Assembly: GCA_020635275.1 (NCBI GenBank)
Contig: JACKAA010000003.1
Coordinates: forward strand, 248,001 to 312,000
Source of the DNA: Ignavibacteriales bacterium
GTDB taxonomy: Bacteria > Bacteroidota > Ignavibacteria > Ignavibacteriales > Melioribacteraceae
Length of the DNA stretch: 64,000 nucleotides
Reading direction: 5' to 3'
In this document: positions 1 through 7,472 of the stretch, piece by piece
Position numbering within the stretch: position 1 is the first letter of the stretch
Layout of the letters: each line of letters opens with the position of its first letter
Program-made: the position numbers and the translations under genes
The notes under the pieces: model-generated
Told to the model about the DNA's origin: nothing
The model's database searches: none
The model's input: only the letters and a program-made list of their open reading frames with translations

Positions 1-498
1 AATTATATCTTCATGCGCTGCAATTTGGAAAACAGAATCGGCAGAAGTATAAACAATTGGGAAACCAGTCTGCATATGTTCATCACCTAATTCATCAATA
101 ATTTGAGTTCCAGAGGCAGGTTTATTACCTAAAAAACCTTCAAGATTATTTTTACTTAAAAACTCATCCATCAAGTCAGCAGGAAATCCATTTGGATAAA
201 GCGGAAAATTAAAATCGACTAATAGACCTCCCAGTTCCCAATGTCCACTAGTTGAATCTTTACCCGTTGCTAATTCACCCATTTTTCCAAACGAAGCAAG
301 TGGCGAACCTGCAGAACCAAATCCAAACATTTTTTTAATATTACCTAAACCCATTTTTTTTAGATTTGGTAAATCAAGACCTCCCATATAGTTTGCAATA
401 TTTCCAAGTGTATTACTTCCGGAATCTCCAAACTTTTCAGCATCAGGTAATTCACCAATACCGACGCCGTCTAACACAATTAAAAGAAAATTATTCAA
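1..498 (-). CDS. deoB: Phosphopentomutase DeoB, N-terminal part (cut by window edge)
   Basis: Interconverts ribose or deoxyribose 1-phosphate and 5-phosphate in cytoplasmic nucleoside salvage. The visible 166 residues open with the alkaline-phosphatase-superfamily metal motif VLDGVGIGELPD, followed by GDSGSNTLGN, then GKDSTSGHWEL and VYTSADSVFQIAAHE, all typical of DeoB. The frame is closed upstream by a stop directly before a TTG codon at 496-498, and AGAAGGGTAAG sits just upstream as a ribosome site, so the start is almost certainly TTG. Only 12 bases separate it from the stop of the GAF/GGDEF gene upstream, so the two are probably co-transcribed. The C-terminal part lies outside the window. 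Confidence 0.93.
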   Translation of the reverse strand, partial: MNNFLLIVLDGVGIGELPDAEKFGDSGSNTLGNIANYMGGLDLPNLKKMGLGNIKKMFGFGSAGSPLASFGKMGELATGKDSTSGHWELGGLLVDFNFPLYPNGFPADLMDEFLSKNNLEGFLGNKPASGTQIIDELGDEHMQTGFPIVYTSADSVFQIAAHEDII

Positions 499-510
499 TT
501 ACTTACCCTT

Positions 511-2391
511 CTAATTTATGCTTTTTACAGTATTACCGCCTTTTTGATATGCTTTATTTAAAGCCAACTCTGCATTCTTCAAAACTTCTTCAACATCTGT
601 TTTTTGATGAGCCGAAGCTACACCAATTGAAACAGTAAAGGTTGTCTGCTTAGAAACAACAGATATTGGTTTTCTTGCAATTTTAATTCTTAATTTCTCT
701 GCCCAAAGAAATACATCTTTTGTTGACGAATTAAAGAAATAAACTGCAAATAGTTTTTCACCTAATCTACCTAAAGTATTTAAAGGTGTAATTTCACTTT
801 TAATTGATTGATTTATTGATGACAAAACTTTTGGAAATGGATCAGTTTCAAAAAGCGATCGTTCCTCAAGGAAATCATCAATTTGTATTAATGCAAGTGC
901 ACACGGTGCATCAAATTCTTTAGCTTTAACTAAATCCGAACTTACAAATTTAATAAATGCATCATATGTAAGTGCACCAGTTTCAACATCAACCGACAAA
1001 AGATTTTTTAAAATTGAATGAGTTGAATAAGTATATACAAAAAATGAAAAAATCTTAACTGCATTTCTCATAAACTTAATATCAGAATTTGTATAAATCT
1101 TTTTCTTTAAACTTTCAAAACAAAGTACCCCAAAATTCTGATTATCATATATCAACGGCAATGCTAGAAAAGATCCACCTAATCCAACATTTTCATTTTT
1201 GGAAAATCTTTTATATGTATTATCGCTTGTATCTTCAATATTTACAGGAACTCCGCTAAGTATTGATTTACCGACTAATGTTCCATCAAGTTCTATTTCC
1301 AGATTCTCACCAACATATTTTAGTGAGGTTTTGTTCTCAGTTGATAATATTATAAATTTTTGTTTTGTTGGATGAAAATAGACAAAGGTAAATGCATCAT
1401 AATGCAGAAGATTTTTTATTGTAGTTTCTATAGTTTCTTTTATATCATTTTCATCATCAAATTTACGTTCTGTCTTAAGAATATTCAAAAGTGTTTCTAA
1501 TCTTTTTTCCGCCGTTGAACCTGAAAATTTTTCATCAAATAATGAAATAATAATAGCAATTATTCTAACAAATCTTCCTAATGAATACACTGTTTCAATT
1601 CCAAATGCATCTGGTGCTTTTGAATCAACAACTAAAACACCTGTTAAGGAATCGGCATAAAAGAGCGGCACGCCAACTAAACTTTTAATTCCCTGAGGTT
1701 CATCATAATATCTTATCACGTCCAATTCGGCATTTGGTGAAATTTCATTTAAATGAACAGGTTCTTGATCTTGAACTATTTTACTTATGATATCATCTTC
1801 CAGCGGAAAATGTTTCTTGGAAATAGAATTAAAGGAATTACTAAAATATTTTTGTACAGTTAATTCTTGATTATTTTCATTATATAGAAAAAATATTACA
1901 CTGTGTGCTAAATATGCATCTTTTATTACATTAAGAATTTTTTCTAGAACAAATAAGAATTGCTCATCACTGTTAACATCCGTCGGTAATTCTTCGGTTA
2001 CAATTTTTCCAAACTGCTCTTTAAGTTCTTCAGCAGAGATATTACTTTTTAATCCAGAATGTATTGAAGGCTTATAATTTTGAGAAGTAATAATTCCACT
2101 TGAAGGTTTCTTAGAAACAATTTTTACTGTCTCCCCTAAATCGGTATCGTAAGTTTCAGGAACTGTATCTGCAGTATCTGACTCATAATAATCTTCACTA
2201 TCATTAGATTCTAGAATGTTTTTAATACGAACAGAATCTCTAAGAAAAATTATGAATGCAACATATACAACTAAAATTGCAGCGGAAACGGATTTTATTA
2301 TTATGTCATCAGACAATAAAGGAATTATAGCCAGAAGTGGTATAATTAAGAAAATTAAGATTCTCTTTTTATTTCTGGAACTCAAAATCAT
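511..2391 (-). CDS. Membrane protein with two GAF domains and a degenerate GGDEF domain
   Basis: 626 residues. Two hydrophobic segments (about 11-26 and 31-50) form a membrane hairpin, followed by an acidic linker, a GAF-like domain (about 140-285), a second GAF-like domain (about 315-455) and a C-terminal GGDEF-fold domain (about 465-626). The fold is supported by the SIGVAS strand and a final AELALNKAYQKGGNTV helix. The signature loop reads RLGEKLF instead of R-x-GGDEF, so diguanylate cyclase activity is unlikely. It may instead sense a ligand or bind nucleotide through the GAF domains; this is inference. It lies between engB and deoB on the same strand. No strong ribosome site precedes its ATG. 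Confidence 0.8.
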   Translation of the reverse strand: MILSSRNKKRILIFLIIPLLAIIPLLSDDIIIKSVSAAILVVYVAFIIFLRDSVRIKNILESNDSEDYYESDTADTVPETYDTDLGETVKIVSKKPSSGIITSQNYKPSIHSGLKSNISAEELKEQFGKIVTEELPTDVNSDEQFLFVLEKILNVIKDAYLAHSVIFFLYNENNQELTVQKYFSNSFNSISKKHFPLEDDIISKIVQDQEPVHLNEISPNAELDVIRYYDEPQGIKSLVGVPLFYADSLTGVLVVDSKAPDAFGIETVYSLGRFVRIIAIIISLFDEKFSGSTAEKRLETLLNILKTERKFDDENDIKETIETTIKNLLHYDAFTFVYFHPTKQKFIILSTENKTSLKYVGENLEIELDGTLVGKSILSGVPVNIEDTSDNTYKRFSKNENVGLGGSFLALPLIYDNQNFGVLCFESLKKKIYTNSDIKFMRNAVKIFSFFVYTYSTHSILKNLLSVDVETGALTYDAFIKFVSSDLVKAKEFDAPCALALIQIDDFLEERSLFETDPFPKVLSSINQSIKSEITPLNTLGRLGEKLFAVYFFNSSTKDVFLWAEKLRIKIARKPISVVSKQTTFTVSIGVASAHQKTDVEEVLKNAELALNKAYQKGGNTVKSIN

Positions 2392-2468
2392 CTAGTAGGG
2401 AATAATTAAAATTTTCCAAATTAAATTTATTTATCAAATAATTATAATAAAAGTTTTAGTAAATAGCA

Positions 2469-3050
2469 TTATTCAAATAATTTAGATAACCTTATTTCAA
2501 TTTCTTTCTTACCTGTTCCTTTTGTTGATGAATATTGCAATAAGTTATCGCCTAAACTTAATTCAGGAAATTGTTCTTTTATTTGTTTTACAGATTTTGA
2601 TTTTTCAGATTGATTTAATTTATCAGTTTTTGATAAAATTACTGTACAAGGTATATTTTGAGATATCAGTAATTCATTTAAAACTAGATCAAGATTTGTA
2701 GCCTTATGTCTGCTATCAATTAAATGATAAGCCATAGAAATATTTTTACTGTTCAAAAAATATTGATCGATAAGTTTTTGCCACTCATGTTTTGCTTTTA
2801 TAGATACTTTTGCATATCCATATCCGGGTAGATCAACTATATAAAATTTATTTTCAACTAAATAATAATTAATTGCTCTTGTTTTACCTGGAGTAGAACT
2901 TGTTTTAGCAATATTTTTTTTCTTAGAAAGTGAATTTATGAAAGATGATTTACCAACATTAGATCTTCCGCATAATACTAATTCAGGTATATTAGCATTA
3001 GGCAAATCCTTCATTAGATAAACAGATTTTATAAATTTTATATCAAGCAT
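2469..3050 (-). CDS. engB: Ribosome biogenesis GTPase EngB (YihA/YsxC)
   Basis: A TrmE-Era-EngA-EngB family GTPase that assists assembly of the large ribosomal subunit. At 193 residues it has the usual family length. Motifs seen are the P-loop GRSNVGKSS (28-36), a switch I threonine in SSTPGKT, G3 DLPGYGYAK and G4 SKTDK. It follows the ribosomal alpha operon, a fitting neighbour. The ATG lies immediately after the T-tract of the rplQ terminator, so there is no room for an ordinary Shine-Dalgarno sequence. Expression would need read-through, a leaderless message, or an internal start such as Met13. Confidence 0.93.
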   Translation of the reverse strand: MLDIKFIKSVYLMKDLPNANIPELVLCGRSNVGKSSFINSLSKKKNIAKTSSTPGKTRAINYYLVENKFYIVDLPGYGYAKVSIKAKHEWQKLIDQYFLNSKNISMAYHLIDSRHKATNLDLVLNELLISQNIPCTVILSKTDKLNQSEKSKSVKQIKEQFPELSLGDNLLQYSSTKGTGKKEIEIRLSKLFE

Positions 3051-3052
3051 AA

Positions 3053-3080
3053 ATAAAAAGAGCAGCCAAATAGCTGCTCG
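3053..3080 (-). terminator. Intrinsic terminator of the alpha operon, after rplQ
   Basis: In the direction of transcription GAGCAGC pairs perfectly with GCTGCTC around a six-base loop (3060-3079) and is followed by TTTTTATTT. It lies 24 bases after the rplQ stop and ends the ribosomal gene string. The T-tract runs straight into the ATG of engB. Confidence 0.85.
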
Positions 3081-3103
3081 TAAAATAAAATATTTATTTT
3101 AAT

Positions 3104-3844
3104 TTATTTTTTTTCTCTTCCACCGTCGAGTTCATCTTGTAAAGCTTTTAACTCATCCCATTTACCATCGGCGGCTAATTTAGCTTGTTGCGGCCATGTT
3201 GAAGGATCATGTGATTTGTATCTTCCACCGGCTTCTGCTAATATTTCATTTAATTTTTCAACTTCAGTTTCTGCTAATTGTGCAAAAGTTGTAATTCCAG
3301 CATTTTGCAGGAGTTCAGAAATTTTTGGTCCAATACCTTCTACTTTTGATAAGTCATCTGCATTACTACTTTCTTCAACAACATCTTTAACTTCTTCAGC
3401 AACATCTGCTACTTTTGCAGCAGCTGCTTTTGCAGTTTTAGCTTTAGTTTGTTTTTTAGATTTTGAAGCTTTCTTTTCAGCTAAATCATTATAATCAACT
3501 AATTCTATTATAGCCATTTCTGCAGCATCACCAACTCTATTACCCAATTTTACAACTCTTGTATATCCGCCTGGTCTATCGCCAATTTTAGGAACAACTT
3601 CAGCAAATAATTCTTTTAATGTATCCTTATCTTGAATATCTTTAGCTATTAGTCTTCTTGCATGCACAGTATCATTTTTAGCTTTAGTGATAATTGGCTC
3701 AACAAATAATCTAGTCTGCTTTGCTTTAGCAAGAGTAGTTGTAATTTTCTTATGCTTAATTAATGCAGTTGCAAGAGATCGTAAAGTAGCCGTTCTATGA
3801 GAAGCTGTTCTGCCTAATTTTCTACCTTTAATTCTATGTCTCAT
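3104..3844 (-). CDS. rplQ: Ribosomal protein L17 with a C-terminal helix-hairpin-helix-type extension
   Basis: Residues 1 to about 120 are an ordinary L17 (MRHRIKGRKLGRTASHR start, TRLFVEPIITKAK, GGYTRVVKLGNR). At 246 residues the protein is about twice the usual length. A Lys/Ala-rich linker (about 122-150) leads to a domain of about 85 residues beginning DDLSKVEGIGPKISELL, with a helix-hairpin-helix signature and a tryptophan-rich tail (HDPSTWPQQAKLAADGKW, then LDGG). Similar tails are known on ribosomal proteins in the Bacteroidetes/Chlorobi group; their role is unclear. Last gene of the alpha operon, 22 bases after rpoA and followed by a terminator. Confidence 0.95.
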   Translation of the reverse strand: MRHRIKGRKLGRTASHRTATLRSLATALIKHKKITTTLAKAKQTRLFVEPIITKAKNDTVHARRLIAKDIQDKDTLKELFAEVVPKIGDRPGGYTRVVKLGNRVGDAAEMAIIELVDYNDLAEKKASKSKKQTKAKTAKAAAAKVADVAEEVKDVVEESSNADDLSKVEGIGPKISELLQNAGITTFAQLAETEVEKLNEILAEAGGRYKSHDPSTWPQQAKLAADGKWDELKALQDELDGGREKK

Positions 3845-3866
3845 TCTTTAAACCTTTTTTCAGAAA

Positions 3867-4862
3867 TTAATTATTTTCAGTTTTATCGTTTAAATATTTA
3901 TCTACATCCATTCCGAATTCAAGATTATAATTTTCAACAATCTCCATTAACTCGGCAAGTGATTTACGACCAAAGTTTCTAAATTTAAGCATCTCACTTT
4001 CATCTTTTCTAACTAAATCGCCCATTGTTTTTATGTTAGCAGCTTTTAAGCAATTATGTGATCTTACGCTTAATTCTAAATCATCTACACTTGTACTTAA
4101 TATTTTTCTTAGTCTTTCAAATTCCAAATCTTTTTCATTATCAACTTTATCTTCTTCTTGTTCAACGTCAAAATTAATGAACATATTGATATGATCTCTT
4201 AAAATAACACCTGCTCCGGACATTGCTTCTTCAGGAGTAACTGAACCATCAGTTAATACTTCAAGAACCAATTTTTCATATTCGTTACTTTCACCAATTC
4301 TCACATTTTCAATATCATATTTAACATTTTCAATTGGAGTAAATATAGAATCAATTGGAATAATACCAATTGTTTGATCAGGAATATTTTGCTTTGAAGC
4401 CGGAACATATCCTTTTCCAAATCCAAATCTAATTTCCATTGTAAACTTTGCACTATCGTTCAATGTTGCTAAATGCAAATCTGGATTTAATATTTCTATA
4501 TCTGCACAGCTTTTTTGTAGGTCGCCTGCTTTTAAATCACCGGCACCATTTAATGAGATTTCAAACTTATTTGTTTGTTTGTTTAAAACTCTCATTCTAA
4601 CTTTTTTCAAATTTAGAATTACTTCAGTAACATCTTCAACAACACCTGGAATAGAGGTAAACTCATGTAGTACACCATCAATTTTAATCGCTGTTATTGC
4701 TGCACCTGTTAAAGATGACAACAAAATACGTCTGAATGATGAACCAAGAGTAACACCAAACCCTCTTTCCAATGGTTGAATTGTAAATTTTCCATAGGTC
4801 TGAGTAGAAGAAGCTTCATCTAATATTACACCATCGGGCATTTTTATAAAAGGATAACTCAT
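3867..4862 (-). CDS. rpoA: RNA polymerase alpha subunit
   Basis: 331 residues, the normal length. The N-terminal assembly domain shows the family hallmark ERGFGVTLGSSFRRILLSSLTGAAITAIKIDG, which dimerises and docks the beta subunits. A charged linker (about 235-250) leads to the C-terminal domain that contacts UP-element DNA and activators (LSVRSHNCLKAANI, then FRNFGRKSLAELMEIV). It sits between rpsD and rplQ, the standard alpha-operon position, so polymerase subunit supply is coupled to ribosomal protein synthesis. Confidence 0.98.
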   Translation of the reverse strand: MSYPFIKMPDGVILDEASSTQTYGKFTIQPLERGFGVTLGSSFRRILLSSLTGAAITAIKIDGVLHEFTSIPGVVEDVTEVILNLKKVRMRVLNKQTNKFEISLNGAGDLKAGDLQKSCADIEILNPDLHLATLNDSAKFTMEIRFGFGKGYVPASKQNIPDQTIGIIPIDSIFTPIENVKYDIENVRIGESNEYEKLVLEVLTDGSVTPEEAMSGAGVILRDHINMFINFDVEQEEDKVDNEKDLEFERLRKILSTSVDDLELSVRSHNCLKAANIKTMGDLVRKDESEMLKFRNFGRKSLAELMEIVENYNLEFGMDVDKYLNDKTENN

Positions 4863-4900
4863 TTAGATTCCTCAAATTTGAAATTCATTTTTATAATTAA

Positions 4901-5512
4901 CTACTTAGAATACAATTCCACTATTAATTGCTCATTAACATTAACAGGAATTTCTGATCTTTCCGGAATTTTAACAAATGTTCCAGACAAGTTTGCTTTT
5001 TCAACTTCAATCCATTCGTATGGATTTGATTTTCGGATTCTAAGCGCATTATGGAACACATCCATCTTTTTACTCTGCTGTTTTACAGCAACAATATCAC
5101 CTGGTTTAAGTGTATATGATGGAATATTTACAGATTTACCATTAACTGTAAAATGTCTGTGACTAACTAATTGCCTTGCTTGAGCACGTGAATTTGCAAA
5201 ACCTAATCTATAAACAGTATTATCAAGCCTTCTTTCTAATAATTGTAATAAGTTCTCGCCAGTAATTCCTCTCATTCTATCAGCTTTTTTAAATAAGTTT
5301 CTAAATTGTCTTTCAAACAATCCATACATAATTTTTAATTTTTGCTTTTCTTTTAATTGAGTACCATAATCCGAAACTCTTTTTCTTCCTGCACCGTGCT
5401 GACCTGGACCATAAGGCTTATTACTTAATACTTTATCAAATTTTGGATTACCAAAAATATTTTCACCAAATTTTCTTACCAGCTTTGCTTTGGGACCTGT
5501 GTGTCTTGCCAT
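4901..5512 (-). CDS. rpsD: Small-subunit ribosomal protein S4
   Basis: 203 residues. S4 is a primary 16S rRNA binder that nucleates 30S assembly. MARHTGPKAKLVRKFGENIFG, GPGQHGAGRKRVSDYG and the S4 RNA-binding domain LERRLDNTVYRLGFANSRAQARQLVSHRHFTVNG are all clear. The N-terminal region lacks the CxxC zinc motif of zinc-binding S4 forms. In other bacteria S4 can repress its own operon by binding the rpsM leader; no such leader could be recognised here. Gene order rpsM-rpsK-rpsD-rpoA-rplQ is canonical. Confidence 0.98.
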   Translation of the reverse strand: MARHTGPKAKLVRKFGENIFGNPKFDKVLSNKPYGPGQHGAGRKRVSDYGTQLKEKQKLKIMYGLFERQFRNLFKKADRMRGITGENLLQLLERRLDNTVYRLGFANSRAQARQLVSHRHFTVNGKSVNIPSYTLKPGDIVAVKQQSKKMDVFHNALRIRKSNPYEWIEVEKANLSGTFVKIPERSEIPVNVNEQLIVELYSK

Positions 5513-5530
5513 TTAAATATTTCCTTTAAA

Positions 5531-5917
5531 TTATACTCTTCTACGTTTTGGTGGTCTACATCCATTATGTGGAATAGGTGTTATATCTTTAATTGACATT
5601 ATATGTAAACCGGCTGTATTTAAAGCTCTAATTGCAGCATCTCTTCCTGCACCAGGACCTTTTACAAATACATCAACTCTTTTTAATCCTAAATCATGAG
5701 CTTCTTTTGCAGCTGCTTCTGAAGTTACTTGCGCCGCAAATGGAGTATTTTTTCTGGATCCTTTAAAGCCATTTTTGCCAGCTGATGACCAAGAAATTGT
5801 ATTCCCATAAACATCAGTAATTGTAACTAAAACATTATTAAAAGATGCTTTAATATGTGCTACACCGACCGCATCAACATGAACTTTCTTTTTTGTTTTT
5901 CTTGTAACTTTAGCCAA
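5531..5917 (-). CDS. rpsK: Small-subunit ribosomal protein S11
   Basis: 128 residues, usual length. S11 lies on the 30S platform near the decoding site. Recognised by GVAHIKASFNNVLVTITD, GFKGSRKNTPFAAQ, VKGPGAGRDAAIRAL and the conserved tail DITPIPHNGCRPPKRRRV. The start is TTG at 5915-5917, with AGGAG seven bases upstream and no nearby ATG, so a non-ATG start is well supported. It lies between rpsM and rpsD with short gaps. Confidence 0.98.
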   Translation of the reverse strand: MAKVTRKTKKKVHVDAVGVAHIKASFNNVLVTITDVYGNTISWSSAGKNGFKGSRKNTPFAAQVTSEAAAKEAHDLGLKRVDVFVKGPGAGRDAAIRALNTAGLHIMSIKDITPIPHNGCRPPKRRRV

Positions 5918-5949
5918 GTTAAAACTCCTATACCTAAATTAAATTTATT

Positions 5950-6333
5950 TTATTTTGAGCTTGGTGCTTTCTTTTTACCAGCAACTGTTCGTTTTTTACC
6001 TTTTCTGGTTCGAGAATTTGTTTTAGTACGCTGACCTCTAACCGGTAAACCGCGTCTGTGTCTCAAACCTCTATAGGTACCTATATCCATAAGCCTTTTT
6101 ATATTTTGCTGAACTTCACTTCTTAAAGCACCTTCAACTTTAATTTCAGCAGTCATTATTGCTCTAATTTTAGCAACTTCTTCTTCAGTCAAATCAATTA
6201 TTTTTTTATGGGGATCAACACTTGCTTTTTCTAAAATATTTAAAGCAGTATGCTGACCAATACCATAAATGTAGGTTAAACCTATAAAAACTTTTTTTTG
6301 TTTTGGTAAATCAATTCCTGCAATCCGAGCCAA
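5950..6333 (-). CDS. rpsM: Small-subunit ribosomal protein S13
   Basis: 127 residues. S13 sits at the head of the 30S subunit and contacts the 50S subunit and P-site tRNA. MARIAGIDLP, YIYGIGQHTA, GTYRGLRHRRGLPVRGQRTKTNSRTRKG and the lysine-rich tail are diagnostic. The start codon is TTG (6331-6333), preceded by GGAG at eight bases. First ribosomal protein gene of the alpha set after rpmJ, so it is the usual site of S4 feedback in other bacteria. Confidence 0.98.
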   Translation of the reverse strand: MARIAGIDLPKQKKVFIGLTYIYGIGQHTALNILEKASVDPHKKIIDLTEEEVAKIRAIMTAEIKVEGALRSEVQQNIKRLMDIGTYRGLRHRRGLPVRGQRTKTNSRTRKGKKRTVAGKKKAPSSK

Positions 6334-6355
6334 ATTTTATTCTCCTAAATTACTT

Positions 6356-6469
6356 TTAACCTTGACGTTGTTTGTGTTTTGGATTTTTACAAATTACTCT
6401 TACTGAACCTTTTCTTTTTATTACTTTGCAATGTTCACACATTTTTTTTACAGATGCCCGAACTTTCAT
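6356..6469 (-). CDS. rpmJ: Large-subunit ribosomal protein L36
   Basis: A 37-residue protein. It begins MKVRASVKKMCEHCK and ends CKNPKHKQRQG. It keeps the zinc ligands of the C+ form: the CEHC pair (Cys11, Cys14), a Cys near residue 27 and a His near residue 32. It lies between infA and rpsM, its standard place, with 10 bases to infA upstream. Because it retains the zinc site, a zinc-independent paralogue may exist elsewhere. Confidence 0.95.
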   Translation of the reverse strand: MKVRASVKKMCEHCKVIKRKGSVRVICKNPKHKQRQG

Positions 6470-6479
6470 AATAACTCCG

Positions 6480-6698
6480 TTATTTATACCTATATGTAAT
6501 TCTACCTTTATTCAAATCATATGGTGAAAGTTCAATTGCAACTTTATCACCAACCAGAATTTTAATAAAATGCATTCGCATTTTTCCAGAAATATGTGCT
6601 AAAATTTCATGGCCATTTTCCAATTTCACTTTAAAGTGAGCATTTGGTAAAGTTTCGGTTATCGTTCCGTCTACCTTTATTGATTCTTGTTTTGCCAT
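6480..6698 (-). CDS. infA: Translation initiation factor IF-1
   Basis: 72 residues, the exact family length. IF-1 is an S1-like OB-fold protein that occupies the ribosomal A site during initiation. The sequence shows IKVDGTITETLPNAHFKVKLENGHEILAHISGKMRMHFIKILVGDKV and the SPYDLNKGRITYRYK ending expected of bacterial IF-1. It lies four bases after the map stop and just before rpmJ, a classic spc/alpha junction. Confidence 0.98.
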   Translation of the reverse strand: MAKQESIKVDGTITETLPNAHFKVKLENGHEILAHISGKMRMHFIKILVGDKVAIELSPYDLNKGRITYRYK

Positions 6699-6701
6699 TT
6701 A

Positions 6702-7463
6702 CTAACTAACCGATAAAATTTCTGCAACATTATTTATAATTGCTATTGTGTGCTCATAATGAGCTGATGGTTTTCTATCTTTAGTAACAACTGTCCAACC
6801 ATCATTAGCAACTTGAACTTCATAATTGCCCATGTTAATCATAGGTTCAATTGCGAAAGTCATTCCATTTTTTATTTTAGCACCGCTATTTGCTTTTCCA
6901 AAATTCGGAATTTGCGGATCTTCATGTAAATACTTTCCAACTCCATGTCCGCATAAATCTTTTACAATAGAAAAACCATTACTTTCAATATATTCTTGAA
7001 TTGCAAAAGAAATATCGCCAATTCTATTATTTACTTTTGCTTGTTCAATTCCAATGTAAAGAGATTTTTCTGTAACTTCCATTAATCTTAATACCTCTTT
7101 ATCAACATCTCCTACTGCAATTGAAATTGCCGCATCACCAAAATAGCCATTCTTCAATACACCAACATCAACAGATAGAATATCACCATTTTGCAAAATT
7201 CGATTTCCAGGAATTCCATGTACAACCTCTTCATTTAATGAAGAACATATTGTTCCAGGAAAATCAATAGAACCAGCTTGTGAATAACCTTTAAAAGCTG
7301 GAACGGCATTATTACTGCGTATATAATCTTCAGCTATTTTATCTAATTCTAATGTTGATTTCCCAACTTCAGCGTAACTTTTAACAAGCTGCAATGTTTC
7401 AGCAACTATCTTTGAACTTTCACGAATATAATCAATCTCTTTTTTGCTTTTAATTAATATCAC
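6702..7463 (-). CDS. map: Methionine aminopeptidase, type I
   Basis: Removes the initiator methionine from nascent proteins in the cytoplasm. 253 residues, the compact type I form without a zinc-finger extension. The pita-bread active site is visible: HGIP histidine, LSVDVGV and GYFGDAA metal aspartates, GHGVGKYLHEDPQIPNFG with the metal histidine, AIEPMI glutamate and the final metal-binding glutamate in YEHTIAI. The start is GTG at 7461-7463, nine bases after the secY stop. adk, normally found between secY and map, is absent here. Confidence 0.97.
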   Translation of the reverse strand: MILIKSKKEIDYIRESSKIVAETLQLVKSYAEVGKSTLELDKIAEDYIRSNNAVPAFKGYSQAGSIDFPGTICSSLNEEVVHGIPGNRILQNGDILSVDVGVLKNGYFGDAAISIAVGDVDKEVLRLMEVTEKSLYIGIEQAKVNNRIGDISFAIQEYIESNGFSIVKDLCGHGVGKYLHEDPQIPNFGKANSGAKIKNGMTFAIEPMINMGNYEVQVANDGWTVVTKDRKPSAHYEHTIAIINNVAEILSVS

Positions 7464-7472
7464 AAATATAGG

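Noticed and set aside
366..638. Plus-strand reading frame opposite deoB and the GGDEF-like gene
   Set aside because: Antisense to two supported genes, has no ribosome site and its composition is a shadow of AT-rich codons.
3216..3494. Plus-strand reading frame opposite rplQ
   Set aside because: Low-complexity Ser/Ala translation mirrors the Lys/Ala linker of L17; antisense shadow.
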